Below the pieces are notes generated by a model, which did not search any database, was not told the origin of the DNA, and saw nothing but the letters and a program-made list of their open reading frames with translations. From Hyaloperonospora brassicae (lineage: Eukaryota; Oomycota; Peronosporomycetes; Peronosporales; Peronosporaceae), in assembly GCA_947650285.1 (NCBI GenBank), contig CANTFL010000320.1, positions 1 to 64,000 of the forward strand: 64,000 nucleotides of DNA. Reading direction: 5' to 3'. Positions 22,101 to 33,224 of this stretch are shown one piece after another. The position numbers were made by a program, and so were the translations under genes. The first letter of the stretch is position 1; each line of letters begins with the position of its first letter.

Positions 22101-23145
22101 CCACCTTTTCAAAGATAGTTCCAACACCCTTGATGGCCACTTTGTTGCCATCCGCCACCAAGATTTCCCCGTCGTTGCGCTTGTTCAGGCTTGCAAACTT
22201 GGTCTTGTCGTGGCATATGTGGTGCGTTGCACCACTGTCGACGGCCCACATTCCGGACACGTCCTTCTTCGCTGAGAGTCCACACTCCAGCGAAACTGCA
22301 AACGCTACTTGATCGTAGTCGCTGTCTTCATCACGATATTGTCCCCACTGGACATTGTTCGCCCCGCGTCCACGACCATTGCCGCCGCGTCGGGCTCCTC
22401 GACTTTCATTCTTCTGCTTGGTCCAACAGCGATCCACGGTGTGTCCCACCTTCCCACAGTAGGTGCACTTGTATGGTTCGCGCTCAGTGTTGAAGGCCTT
22501 GGCTGCATCTTCAGTCTTGACCATCGTCGCTGTTGTTGTCACCTTCTCCCCTTGGCGCTTGGCGTGCTCATTCGTGAGCACCTTCACCACATCTTGGGTA
22601 CGAAGCTCTGTGCTGCTCATCTCCAAGTTCAGAACAACGTTCTCAAAACTCTTAGGGAGACTGAGCAGCAGGCAAATTGCGACGTCCTCGTCCTCCATCT
22701 TCGCGCCGATGCTGCTAAGCTTGGCGGCGATGTTCAGGACCTCGTTGCAGTGATGCATGACGTTAGCGCCTTCAGCCATCTTCATGCTGAAGAGTTGCCG
22801 CTTGAGGTAGATCCTTCCCGCTTTCTGGGATCCACCGTACAGCACCTTCAGGCGTTGCCACGCAACCCACGCTTCCTCGCAGTTGTCGACCACATGGTGG
22901 TAATCCGCACCCATGTGCAGCAACATCATTCCAAACGCGATGTTGCTGGTCTTGACGTAGTCGTCCTGCGCCCGGGGGTCCACATACGTTGGGGAGCTTT
23001 CCCGGTTGACAGCGTGCCACACTGACTTCGTCAGGAACACGCCACGCATGTATCGACTCCAAGTCGAATAGTTATCCCCATCGAACTTATCGATGAGGAC
23101 GTTGGAGGATGCGTGGCCGGCAGAAGACATCGCGCTTGGGCTCAT
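19105..23145 (-). CDS. Ty1/copia Gag-Pol polyprotein, intact (1,346 aa)
   Basis: This single frame should give all proteins needed for copia retrotransposition: capsid, protease, integrase, RT and RNase H. Approximate residues from the MSPSAMSS start: Gag 15-200; CCHC knuckle 227-240 ([14 protein letters not shown]); protease DSGAT 303-307; integrase zinc-binding HHCC 437-475; integrase D503 (HVDIC), D566 (RHDGAREF), E602 (TAERAIRT); acidic, lysine-rich linker about 730-820; RT with VYVDDV 1026-1031; RNase H from about 1190 with DADWAGD and [10 protein letters not shown]; end at CASSH. The frame is open upstream to 23304, but that part is LTR and the ATG at 23145 inside the PBS is the sensible start. 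The order PR-IN-RT-RH defines copia. All catalytic residues looked for are present, so it may be active. Confidence 0.95.
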   Translation of the reverse strand: MSPSAMSSAGHASSNVLIDKFDGDNYSTWSRYMRGVFLTKSVWHAVNRESSPTYVDPRAQDDYVKTSNIAFGMMLLHMGADYHHVVDNCEEAWVAWQRLKVLYGGSQKAGRIYLKRQLFSMKMAEGANVMHHCNEVLNIAAKLSSIGAKMEDEDVAICLLLSLPKSFENVVLNLEMSSTELRTQDVVKVLTNEHAKRQGEKVTTTATMVKTEDAAKAFNTEREPYKCTYCGKVGHTVDRCWTKQKNESRGARRGGNGRGRGANNVQWGQYRDEDSDYDQVAFAVSLECGLSAKKDVSGMWAVDSGATHHICHDKTKFASLNKRNDGEILVADGNKVAIKGVGTIFEKVVLPDGEEREIEIKNVLYVPSMSKNLLSVPQINKHGKFQVVFDGTKMFVARKGSQQVVATADLVDGLYWLHTAHRSANATTSGNNGVDLHARMGHAPADVLRKMVATNMIKDVKVPLKSSGSSACRGCQQGKMVQKPFPRNQDKRRYDTFELLHVDICGPMEMNSLGGSKYLLLIVDEASGCMKGFCLRVKSESENHITRYIKMVQAQFGKKVKFVRHDGAREFATNSLQEFYEDEGIEQQTTVPYAHQTNGTAERAIRTIVTIGRSMLHHAKLEKCFWAEAAMTAIYVKNRLPSPKVVHKTPFEIVYNSKPSVKHMRVFGCQVYILTPKEKRLKWDPKARTGIFLGYEEASKAYRVYDIEAGQVVISRDVNFDESVFGLSPPTTDDDADDIDFDSLELDDEAPGQAQYKQTGKRKSRPNDEEVPAPPTRTVRQRPGLEESSAPDNYTAHQEEEEETKNDDASTPPVFWRASANAIETAVDLSEPPTFEAAVSGPDQVHWREAIQAELESMRLRGVFRAAKLPKGHRAIGTKWVFKIKRKADGSIDKYKARLVAKGFKQKYGIDYTETFSPVVKYVTLRMVIAVAKYFGWTIDQLDVVTAFLYGVMKEQVFCVIPEGVELEGSFDCLELVKAIYGLKQASRVWNETFDEFVCAIGFQASSLDPCLYIRIVEGQCVLLLVYVDDVLITGSSCELISRTKIDLKTRFEMTDSGKCAFVLGIELLDGADGSVTLCQRRYVDDILKRFGMDDCKAVASPVDMSSRLVSSDAATKVDAPFREAVGALMHLTTATRPDIAFAVGYVSRFMENPQEEHWVAVKRILRYLQGTRTHGICYKPSNKIDFRGYSDADWAGDLADRKSTSGYTFMLLGAPVSWGSKKQPSVSLSTSEAEYIALSLAIQEGKWIHRLLCEIMMAANEEGPELVIREDNQSCIKMTKNPVNHGRAKHIDIKYHHIRDEVKRGEVKLEYCETAVMLADIMTKGLHGPRHKEMTAALGICASSH

Positions 23146-23149
23146 AACC
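23133..23149 (-). other. Copy B primer-binding site
   Basis: GGTTATGAGCCCAAGCG on the minus strand, directly adjoining the LTR. The polyprotein ATG (23143-23145) is inside it. Confidence 0.75.
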
Positions 23150-23448
23150 TGTTGATGGTATGGCACGGACGTGACGAGAAGACCGGAAGAGACCGGAGGG
23201 AGCGAAGAGGCTTGAGGAGCGGTGCAGAGAACACTTGCTCGGCAGAAGGAGGATTCGAAAGTGATTGATTCATAGGTCTTAACTCTGCCTACCCTAGACT
23301 GCATCCAATCACATGGTGCATCTAATCAACCTGATTTACACGCGTCCAATCATCCTACGCGTCTAATCATCTCTGAGGTAATTACCGACGTAAGAACTAT
23401 CCCGTAAAAACTACGCTTAAGTTCGGATTGTACCGGTAACCCTCAACA
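23150..23448 (-). repeat. Copia LTR-II, 5' LTR of copy B
   Basis: TGTTGATGGT to CCCTCAACA, 299 bp. Its outer edge abuts copy C's RT sequence at 23449 with no intervening base. Confidence 0.88.
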
Positions 23449-26244
23449 GACTGCAATCACCATGCGCAGCGTCACGTACTTTACCACGGGCGAGAACGTT
23501 TCCGTGTAGTCGATCCCGTACTTTTGCTTGAAACCCTTTGCCACAAGATGCGCCTTGTACTTGTCAATCGATCCGTCCGCTTTGCGCTTGATCTTGAAGA
23601 CCCACTTCGTGCCAATGGCGCGATGTCCTTTAGGCAGCTTGGCTGCGCGGAACACTCCACGAAGTCGCATCGATTCGAGTTCCGCTTGGATGGCTTCACG
23701 CCAATGCACTTGATCAGGACCGCTCACCGCAGCTTCAAAAGTCGGTGGCTCGGATAAGTCCACTGCTGTTTCGATAGCGTTCGCACTCGCACGCCAAAAT
23801 ACAGGCGGAGTCGATGCATCATCATTCTTCGTTTCTTCTTCTTCTTCTTCTTGGCGGGCTGTGTAGTTATCTGGCGCACTCGATTCTTCCAGTCCAGGCC
23901 GTTGACGCACTGTGCGCGTGGGAGGAGCTGGTACTTCTTCGTCATTTGGACGACTCTTGCGCTTGCCTGTTTGCTTGTACTGCGTTTGACCCGGCGCTTC
24001 ATCATCCAGCTCGAGAGAGTCGAAGTCAATGTCGTCGGCATCGTCATCGGTGGTTGGCGGCGAAAGTCCAAAGACGGACTCGTCAAAGTTGACATCGCGA
24101 CTGATTACCACTTGCCCCGCCTCGATGTCATAAACGCGATATGCTTTGGATGCTTCTTCGTAGCCCAAGAATATCCCAGTGCGAGCCTTGGGATCCCACT
24201 TGAGTCGCTTCTCCTTCGGTGTCAGTATGTAAACCTGACAACCGAACACCCGCATGTGCTTGACACTTGGCTTGGAGTTGTAGACGATCTCGAATGGAGT
24301 CTTGTGCACAACCTTAGGCGACGGCAGACGGTTCTTGACATAGATTGCCGTCATTGCTGCTTCGGCCCAGAAGCACTTTTCCAGCTTCGCATGGTGGAGC
24401 ATGCTGCGACCAACCGTGACGATGGTCCGAATGGCGCGCTCCGCCGTGCCGTTCGTCTGGTGTGCATACGGCACCGTCGTCTGCTGTTCAATGCCTTCGT
24501 CTTCGTAGAATTCTTGAAGCGAGTTGGTTGCGAACTCGCGGGCTCCGTCGTGTCGGACGAACTTGACCTTCTTGCCAAACTGCGCTTGCACCATCTTGAT
24601 GTATCGTGTGATGTGGTTCTCACTCTCAGACTTCACGCGTAGACAGAAGCCCTTCATGCATCCACTGGCTTCGTCCACGATCAGCAGCAGATACTTGCTG
24701 CCACCCAGAGAATTCATCTCCATGGGTCCGCAGATGTCGACGTGAAGCAGCTCAAACGTGTCGTATCTGCGCTTGTCTTGGTTGCGTGGGAATGGTTTTT
24801 GGACCATTTTCCCTTGTTGGCATCCTCGACATGCGCTTGATCCACTTGACTTGAGAGGTACCTTCACATCCTTGATCATGTTCGTCGCCACCATCTTGCG
24901 AAGCACATCAGCTGGAGCGTGTCCCATCCGCGCATGTAAGTCGACACCATTGTTTCCGCTTGTTGTCGCATTGGCCGATCGATGAGCTGTGTGAAGCCAG
25001 TAAAGACCATCGACAAGATCTGCTGTTGCCACCACTTGTTGCGATCCTTTGCGAGCGACAAACATCTTGGTCCCGTCGAACACCACTTGAAACTTGCCGT
25101 GTTTGTTGATCTGCGGTACCGAAAGCAGATTCTTGCTCATGCTTGGAACGTAAAGCACGTTCTTGATCTCGATTTCGCGCTCTTCACCGTCGGGCAGAAC
25201 CACCTTTTCAAAGATAGTTCCAACACCCTTGATGGCCACTTTGTTGCCATCCGCCACCAAGATTTCCCCGTCGTTGCGCTTGTTCAGGCTTGCAAACTTG
25301 GTCTTGTCGTGGCATATGTGGTGCGTTGCACCACTGTCGACGGCCCACATTCCGGACACGTCCTTCTTCGCTGAGAGTCCACACTCCAGCGAAACTGCAA
25401 ACGCTACTTGATCGTAGTCGCTGTCTTCATCACGGTATTGTCCCCACTGGACATTGTTCGCCCCGCGTCCACGACCATTGCCGCCGCGTCGGGCTCCTCG
25501 ACTTTCATTCTTCTGCTTGGTCCAACAGCGATCCACGGTGTGTCCCACCTTCCCACAGTAGGTGCACTTGTATGGTTCGCGCTCAGTGTTGAAGGCCTTG
25601 GCTGCATCTTCAGTCTTGACCATCGTCGCTGTTGTTGTCACCTTCTCCCCTTGGCGCTTGGCGTGCTCATTCGTGAGCACCTTCACCACATCTTGGGTAC
25701 GAAGCTCTGTGCTGCTCATCTCCAAGTTCAGAACAACGTTCTCAAAACTCTTAGGGAGACTGAGCAGCAGGCAAATTGCGACGTCCTCGTCCTCCATCTT
25801 CGCGCCGATGCTGCTAAGCTTGGCGGCGATGTTCAGGACCTCGTTGCAGTGATGCATGACGTTAGCGCCTTCAGCCATCTTCATGCTGAAGAGTTGCCGC
25901 TTGAGGTAGATCCTTCCCGCTTTCTGGGATCCACCGTACAGCACCTTCAGGCGTTGCCACGCAACCCACGCTTCCTCGCAGTTGTCGACCACATGGTGGT
26001 AATCCGCACCCATGTGCAGCAACATCATTCCAAACGCGATGTTGCTGGTCTTGACGTAGTCGTCCTGCGCCCGGGGGTCCACATACGTTGGGGAGCTTTC
26101 CCGGTTGACAGCGTGCCACACTGACTTCGTCAGGAACACGCCACGCATGTATCGACTCCAAGTCGAATAGTTATCCCCATCGAACTTATCGATGAGGACG
26201 TTGGAGGATGCGTGGCCGGCAGAAGACATCGCGCTTGGGCTCAT
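23449..26244 (-). CDS. Copia copy C Gag-Pol, truncated in RT (933-codon frame)
   Basis: Opens at 26244 with MSPSAMSS and is almost identical to copy B through Gag, CCHC knuckle, DSGAT protease, complete integrase motifs and the RT fingers ([11 protein letters not shown]). It ends at RMVIAV, where the outer end of copy B's LTR begins; the last codon and stop come from the LTR. YVDDV and RNase H are missing. Differences include H for R in the KARLVAKG motif and one extra Glu in the acidic run. It could yield Gag, protease and integrase but no RT. Confidence 0.93.
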
Positions 26245-26248
26245 AACC

Positions 26249-26510
26249 TGTTGGAGGGTGTGAAGCTTGACGACCGAAACTGGGAAGGATGCTGGATGTC
26301 CACTCGGAAGACCGGAGAAGACACTTGGGGGGTAGATGGAAGATTGGAAAGTGATTGATTATCGGAGCTTATCTGCCTACACACTTATTTATATGTGTCC
26401 ACATAAAAATCAGTCGGCGCGTCTAATCACCCTACTCGTCTAATCGTTCCTGCGTAATTACCGAAGTAAGAACTACACCTTAGAGTTCGGGTTGTTACGG
26501 TACCCTTTGA
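26249..26510 (-). repeat. Diverged copia LTR at the 5' end of copy C
   Basis: Begins TGTTGGAGGG next to a PBS (26232-26248). It keeps islands of LTR-I/II (GTGATTGATT, CGCGTCTAATC, GTAAGAACTA, AGTTCGGGTTG) but differs widely between them. The outer end is unclear: the canonical CCCTCAACA is replaced by GGTACCCTTTGAA, and 26511-26526 is unassigned. Confidence 0.7.
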
Positions 26511-26526
26511 AAATCGCTCCTCTAAC

Positions 26527-28214
26527 TGTAGTGAAGTTGATCTCACGAAATTGCTTGTGTGAGTGTCGATCTTCCACTTGCCCAGACTTGCCGACTCACG
26601 GAGGGGGTACTTCGATCCGTGCCTTGTAGTATAGCCTTGTGCTCACCTTGTGTACCCGTCGGTTGGGCTGGCTTGAGCTCTTCGTAATGGCCTTGGGAGG
26701 TGTCGATCTCGCTGAGAGGTTGGGTTGAGCGTTCGCTTCCGGTGCGGAAATCTTCACACCACGAACAGGGGTTTTGGGATCTTGATCTTGTGGCGCGGCG
26801 GTCTCTATTTGGAGATGTCGCGATCTCGATATTGAATCACACCGATCTCGATTGGTCTTCGGGATCGGGGTATTTGCTGTGCGGAAATCTTCGCTCAGCA
26901 AATAGTTGTCTTGCTTCGATCTTGCGTTGGGATCGGTCCGATCTGGTCTTGGGATTGGCCGATCTTGCTGGAAGTGCGCAATTAGGGCAGATCGGTGTCT
27001 TGCTTCGCCAAAATGAAACGTGTCAATCTGTCCAGTAGATCGTCTCGGTCTTGCTCGGTCTTGTCTTGAACTCCTTGTCCAGATCTTCTGACCACTTGAG
27101 CCGCCTCGCGATCTTGTAACCAAAATCCTTTTCCTTGTCGCTGCTACCCTAGCAGTTGAGTTGAGTAGGAGTACTTGATCGATCCAGGCCAGATATCCCG
27201 AGATCGCTCTTCTCGATCTTGGCCAACAATCCAACATCGGTCTTCTGTGTCCCCGTAACACGCGTGCCTTGACCCGCCGGGGAAGCCAAATCAATCTTGC
27301 CCGGAAGAGGGGAGGAGAACGTGCGTCGTGAGCAGAAGAAGTAGAGTTCAAGTCTGTTTATTAATCAAACAAATTAATAGCCATCCTATCCTTAAAGCAT
27401 ATTCCAAACTGTAGGTCACTCTCCAAACCGATATCACCTTTAATCTTGACCGCCCCCTTGAACACGTGTCGAAATCTCGTGACCTGTGCTCCAAAGATAG
27501 CGCCAATACTCCCGGTATCGTACCTAGACACCAAAAAGGGAGCAAATTCCAAATGCGGTACCTAATACTCAATTTTGGTACAAAAAAGTCCAAAATAGTA
27601 TCCGAATGCCGAATGTGTCTAAATCCATTTTACGACGTCAATTCAACCGGCTTCCACTGGCTCTTACGATCTGAACTTTTGGGACATCACTCATGGACCT
27701 TCATCAAGCATGTTTATCACTACTCAACAGCTCCACCACCGATATATCCATAGTCAACAGGGAACATGACCGATCTGATGTCCAATTCGAGATCGTTGAG
27801 GACCGACACAGTACAATCTGGCCATATATGTTCTTCCGTCCATTGAGCGTACTCCAATACCATCCTCACGGGTTTATCTGCTCAATGGGACCATCCGCAG
27901 TTCTCACAACGGTCCCACGGGCTCCCACAAACATCCCCACTTCCAGATCGGTCCATAATTAACCTAAATCAGTACTCCCTTCGGGAGACCGGTAAAGAGT
28001 GTCACCGATCTGATGGATTTCGGCACCTTCGTCACAGAGTCATATCACATCACCTGATCTCAGATCCTTGTCCCAGATCGCTTCATGAAAATCTTCTAGT
28101 TGTCGTCTTGTCCCAGATCGCTCCGTCTCAGGTCGATCCATATCCATCAGTCTGGTAACAGTTGGACCAGACCACCGATCCACGACCCAAAATTTAATTA
28201 GTGACTCTACCACA
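26527..28214 (-). repeat. Solo gypsy LTR of the G2/NA family (1688 bp)
   Basis: TGTAGTGAAG to CTACCACA, with the same body as the LTRs at 41875-43447 and 61730-63315, including the CTCCCTTCGGGAG hairpin motif. Neither a PBS nor a polypurine tract adjoins it. It separates copia copy C from the G1 LTR remnant. No clear target duplication is seen (flanks CTAAC and ACCGA). A minus-strand frame (27351-26596) is open but has no recognisable domain. Confidence 0.8.
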
Positions 28215-28610
28215 ACCGATTTCTTCCGGTGGCTTCACACCAAAGGGTGGAAGCCGACGCTCTCGCGTTTTTACAGGTCACCGGGCGCAGTGTCCGCCCG
28301 ACTAGAAGAATTACGATGCCCTCGACTGAGACCCACCGGCTTGTCGCTCGACAAGACTTTCAACGGTGCCGTCAATTGGGTCACCGGCTCGTCGACGGCG
28401 AGAATCCTTTCTTCGCTAGTAGCGAGCGCTGCCCAACACGGGCCTTCCTAACTCTTGGCGCTACCGGTCGATACCTCTACAAGCTATGCCTCTCGAGGTT
28501 CGACGGCAGGCATAATCTAGCCCACGCGGGGAATTATTTTAAGTGTACGCGTGTCTTGGACTTAAAAAATTCTGCACTGTATTAATTCATCTCTTTTCCT
28601 ATCGCTGAAC
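28215..28610 (-). repeat. G1 3' LTR remnant
   Basis: Bases around 28235-28400 match 41605-41775 of the other G1 LTR (shared AAGGGTGGAAGCCGACGCT), and 28440-28600 match 63370-63520. A polypyrimidine run at about 28618-28646 is a candidate polypurine tract on the minus strand. The left part of the LTR is missing, cut by the solo LTR. Confidence 0.65.
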
Positions 28611-28612
28611 CG

Positions 28613-31600
28613 TTGAGTGGTCCTCTGTTCTTCTCCTCTTCCCTTGAACGTAAACTAAGTGCAATAATTCTTTGTCGATATTCTCGCACTCTTCCCTACG
28701 ATCTATGGTCGACGACCTCCACATCGACGACCTACATTTCGACGACCTACTCTTCGACGACCTTGACTTCGACGACCTACACTTCGACGACCTCCACCTC
28801 AACAACCTACACTTCGACGACCTGCAGTTCGACTACCTTGACTTCGACGACCTCGAGATCGACGACCTCGAGTTCGACGACCTTGACTTTGACGAGCTTT
28901 CATTCGACGACCTCGGATTCGACAAGTATGTCGGTCTTTGCCACTAAATCCCTGTATTACAACCGCCCCAGTAGTGATAAGATTCTAACAGGCGAGTGTC
29001 ACGACTTCATTATTCCATTCCCTCTATGCTTTGTCGTTCGTCGTCTCGCTTCGCTCTCCGCTTCTTGTCTTCGCCTCAATAGTGGTCCTTTTAATCTTGC
29101 CTATCTCGTCCGTTAGTTGTCTGACCTTTGTCTTGTCGGTGGCTTGTGCGTGATCCTTGGAAGTCTGTCGACGACCAAGCTTTCAGCGAATGTAAATAAA
29201 TTCGGACTTGATGCTGATCTATCTCCTTCGCCTACCGCATTGGTCATTGATTTACCGACCGCTTCGGCAGTTCTATTGGCATCCGTTGAGCTTGTTCCCG
29301 TAACGTCCGTCGGTCCGGTAGCGACGACAGCCAATTCCTCGCCGAGTTCTCACTCATGCGGCTTAAGCGATCGTGATTCTGGATCAACGTCAGACGTTTG
29401 TCGTCTTATTTCGGGCCTTGACGAACGCATGCAAGGTCGTGAGCTCAAACTCACTCGACTAATTGCCACGTTGATGGAATCACCGCGTCCTCTTCTTAAT
29501 TTGTCTAGTCGGCAGTCCATTTCTCGGGCGAGGACGCTTACGGACATGAATGTTTTGACGACGGGTGATGAAGTCCCTGCTGTGGATCGCTCTGGAGACA
29601 TCGGGTGACTCTGCGTTGCACTCTCGCAGTCTCATCGCTCGAACGATTCTCTTCGACGACGTACTCAAGCTGCTGTCGCGGAGTCGGTGGATTTACGCCA
29701 CCGGTTGACGACAATCGAGAAGGAGTACGAGACTTGGAAGAGTGCAGCTCTCAAGGTCGGCACCGAGCTCATTGACTCGCTTCACAAGTCGATTTACTAC
29801 TTGGAAGCGTTTGAGTCTCAGGCCGCTCGACATAGCGAGGATCGTCTGGCATCAGCTGAACAAGTGGTTGCTACGCTCAAGACTGGCCTTATCGATCGAG
29901 ACTGGCAGATCTCCCAGCTAACGCGCCAACTCGCCGACGCGGAAGCCCGACAAATTACGTTTTAAAACGTCGCGACCACGTATTTTTTCCAGTTCGAGGA
30001 AGCTACCTCCGCCTTGTGTACCGGTGATGCACACTCCCTCCGGATCGCTCAGCGTACTATTATTCGCCAGCAGCAAGTCATTTGACGACAGAAGACACTC
30101 CTTCGTCGTAAAAACATTCGTTGCCCGCTGGACCCTCACCTCGCGGTGGCTGCTGCGGTCGATGTTGAAGTTTCTATAAATGAATCCGCGCGACATGGAC
30201 TTGAATTCGCGCTTGTGTCGCGTTCTTGCCACGCGATTTCCGGACGTGATATCTCTCAGTGGGTCGTCGACGTTCCAAAGCATATTTTACGCTCGAGCCT
30301 GCAGCGGCTTCTTCTCGGCGGATTACGCCGGCAAAAGCACGCGCTGCGTTGATGGGGTCACCTTTTCCAGCTGCTTTGCTAGTATTGCCGTCCTCCGTTT
30401 AATCCACCTCTGTAAGACTATTCCCTGATCCGTCTTCCCCTATCGTCGCGTCCGGCGAGGGCACCTCATCGCCTCCGACCTCGGCTTCCATTGCACCAGA
30501 ATCGTCGACAGTGTTCACCACTTCGACGACGAATATTTTCGTCTGAAGTATGTCTTCAATGGTCTCCCGAAACACTTTAAGCTCGGACCTTAGACCCACA
30601 CCGGGGTTTTCTCAAGTATCCAGCACTTCCTCCCTGGTAAATAATCTGGCGCTGTTGTGTGGAATGTATAAGTCTTCAACTGATACTATGTGCTCTTCCA
30701 CCGGTCTGTCTTCGTCGATGAGCTTGTCTCCACCATCTCTCGGGGTGTTCGTGATGTCATCTGCGACGTCTACGCATGCTGACAGCTCGTCGTCGTCGAC
30801 AACTTCGCCCCAGTATTATGGCCTAGTCTTGGCGAACGTTCCTCCGTTGCAGCTTTCTCCGACTATCGCTTCCACTTCCCCAGATTTACCCGCATCCACG
30901 ACGCCACCCGAATCGCGTCGCAAATCAGGCTCTGGTCGCACAAGTAACCGCAAGGTCTCCGTTGTTCCCAAGACGAAGCCCAAGTCTCCAAGCGCTTCAT
31001 CCCGAACGCGACCACAAACACGGATTCCGTCCTCGACTGGGCTATCTCCGGCTCCGGCACGGATGATGACTCGTCGGTCGGCACGTTGCGCGCCTGGAGC
31101 GGCGACCATGACGTCCGAGCCCTTGTCAAGCCCAGACCCTTCGTCGACCGTTTCCCCTGTTTATACGCCTCATGCCGCTGTCTCGGGGGATGTACTTACA
31201 GTAGAATCAAGCCTGTATCATCGCCGGTCGTCGCTGCTGTTGCTGCTGTTGTTATGCCTGCGGTCGCTGCGAGTGTTGATTCCACCAACCTTCCATCGAC
31301 TTCGGGCAAGAAATCTCCAAGAGCTTCATCCAAGCAAGTCACGAACCCGTCCTCGTCTCCAGCGCCATTTTAAACTTTGACTTCAAGCAAAATCCGTCCT
31401 GTAATGATTCCGTCGACTTTGCTGGACCTCGCACCCGTCGCGCTCGTGATCGTTTCATCGATGCAATTTTCCGGGACCCGTACGCTAAGCCCGTCCAAGA
31501 AGTGGAAGGTTGCTCCCGATCCTACAACCAAGCGCCACAAGAAGTCAGCATCCAGTGTTTCCGCACCCTTGTTGACACACTCTCCTTACTCGCCCACCTT

Positions 31601-32891
31601 CACTAAAGTTGTCGTTGTTGCTCCTGAGTCCTCCCTGTTAGTGGCCGATCGACTCCCGGAATCTCTGGCTGTGACATATTCCCTGCTTCGACCTCGTGCA
31701 AATCAAGTGATTGCTCGTGACTCTCATTCTACTCCCGCCATGTGTGCAAGTCGGCACGTCACGTTCTACCACTTCGGTTCTGCCCGCTGTTGGTCGCGTA
31801 TCGTCTCCGCACAATCTTCCATTCGGCAAGTGAATGACGGGTCGAAATCTTTCCTCGCTCCCACTTCTACATCTCTCGATGTATTTTAAGTATTTGCGGA
31901 TGTATTCAACCCATCGCACCCGTGTTAACGCACGTTGTCTTTGTTTCCTTCAACCCCCTTCTTCCTCGTCTAAAGACGTGTTGAATGACGCCCGGACCCG
32001 ATAACGGGCTAAAACGCACTTGCCTCGTCCAGATTCTCTGATACCTGAGGTGGCTAATGCATGGGTCAAGTATCGGAGAGACTGCAGGAATCGAGTGCCG
32101 CCGGTTGGTGTTGACACTTGTTCGAGTATCTACGCTGCTCTTTGGGAACGCACCTACTTGCTTCTGGACTGGTGCGTTCTGATGGGCATGCATCCGGATC
32201 AAAACCTCAATTGTTCGGTGGACGACTGAATTCGCATTCACGCTGCGTGGTTTGAATACAACAGTGATCACAAACGCCGCGGCGATCTTCTGCGAGTGGT
32301 TGCAAAGGCTTTGAATAGTGTCCTTCGCGACTCTACTACTGTGAGATTCCGCTTGGACCAGATCCTCGACATGAACCGGAGTTATTCTTTGAGCCGTCGG
32401 TCGATGTTTACCCGGTCATAAGCTATGCGTGGGTACCCGCTAGCACCAATTGGATCTCCGATATTGGTGCTCTTGATCATGATGAACCTTGGCGTGCTTG
32501 GTGGTTGACACGTCCGTCAGAGCACCCATATAACACCTGTTTTCACCCTCGTAACCAGGGGGTTTCGGTCTTTGTGCCTGTGGGCGCATCCGAAAGAGAT
32601 GTGGAGTCTTTGATCGTTGAAGGTGTTGATCCAGCCGAGACTCCACCTCCGGCTTTTGATCCGTCCGCGCTGGAACCGGAAAATCGTCATGGTATGCAGA
32701 ATTTTCTTGATGATCCTCGTCGTGGGTCTACGCTGTTCTCGGGTTGTCCCATCACCAACGTCGCTAGAATTTTTTCGGCGGTCACTCGCACGCGATCTCG
32801 TAAACATTTTAATCAATTTTATCTTCGTTGTATTTTTACATGCATGTCAGTGCAGTATCACCATCTCTCATACCGTCTGCACCTTGCTTGA
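28613..32891 (+). pseudogene. G1 antisense gene region (decayed)
   Basis: Plus-strand frames run opposite to G1 pol: 28613-29116, 29117-29608, 29687-29965 (coiled-coil-like, EKEYETWKSAALKV), 30550-31380 and 31377-31889 (Ser/Pro/Thr-rich), 32020-32229 and 32505-32891. The C-terminal part (around 32420-32540) reads DIGALDHDEPWR, matching DALDIADHEDPWR in the intact-looking antisense frame of G2 (43536-46283). The order coiled coil, Ser/Pro-rich linker, DPWR domain is the same in both. Function is unknown. Several frameshifts break it. Confidence 0.6.
28705..28930 (+). repeat. 15-bp coding minisatellite (DDLHF-type)
   Basis: About 15 imperfect units of TTCGACGACCTNNAN encode a DDL-X-F pentapeptide repeat in one plus frame, STTYT-type repeats in a second, and RSSKC-type repeats on the minus strand. 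All three frames stay open, so openness here says nothing about coding. Confidence 0.85.
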
Positions 32892-32920
32892 AGAAGGATA
32901 TCCGCGGTGTAGTTCGCTTA

Positions 32921-33216
32921 CTATACGTCGGTGACTTGCGCCATCTGCAGACGATTCTCTCGCTTCTTCTTTTTCAAGTAGTCGAATAATAGGCCTCCAC
33001 ACGACATTTTGGTTAGTGGCTCCCACGTGGGCTCATCGTATCCCACCCATTTGACCAAAAACTTCCTCTGACTCCTGTCAGTAATCGTCGTCCTTGTCGT
33101 GTCGTCATCCAATATAGTTTCGACTTCGTATCGACCACTATCCTTGTCGGGTACCCAGCTATCTTCTGGAAGTAGCTCCTCATCAAAATCAAGTCTATCC
33201 GTTTCTCCAAGTCCAC
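32921..33216 (-). pseudogene. G1 chromodomain
   Basis: Two overlapping frames read FLVKWVGYDEPTWEPL and the preceding strand, the classic chromodomain core in which aromatic residues read histone methyl-lysine. The frame ends at 32921, 29 bp from the end of the antisense region. In chromoviruses this tail on integrase guides insertion to heterochromatin (family knowledge). Confidence 0.85.
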
Positions 33217-33224
33217 GACTGGTT

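Larger units (their letters stand above)
18795..23448 (-). mobile_element. Copia copy B, structurally complete
   Basis: LTR 23150-23448, PBS 23133-23149, one open Gag-Pol frame 23145-19105, polypurine tract, LTR 18795-19097. It is the only copia in the window with an unbroken coding region. No target duplication can be read because both outer flanks are other copia copies. Confidence 0.9.

Noticed and set aside
22309..23025. Long plus-strand frames (184, 238, 253 and 263 codons) opposite the copia genes
   Set aside because: They are mirror frames of the minus-strand Gag-Pol, recur in each copia copy at the same relative place, and show no domain.
28213..28220. CCGG-like target duplication for the solo LTR at 26527-28214
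   Set aside because: The right flank ACCGA resembles G2's target, but the left flank CTAAC does not match, so a duplication is not supported.
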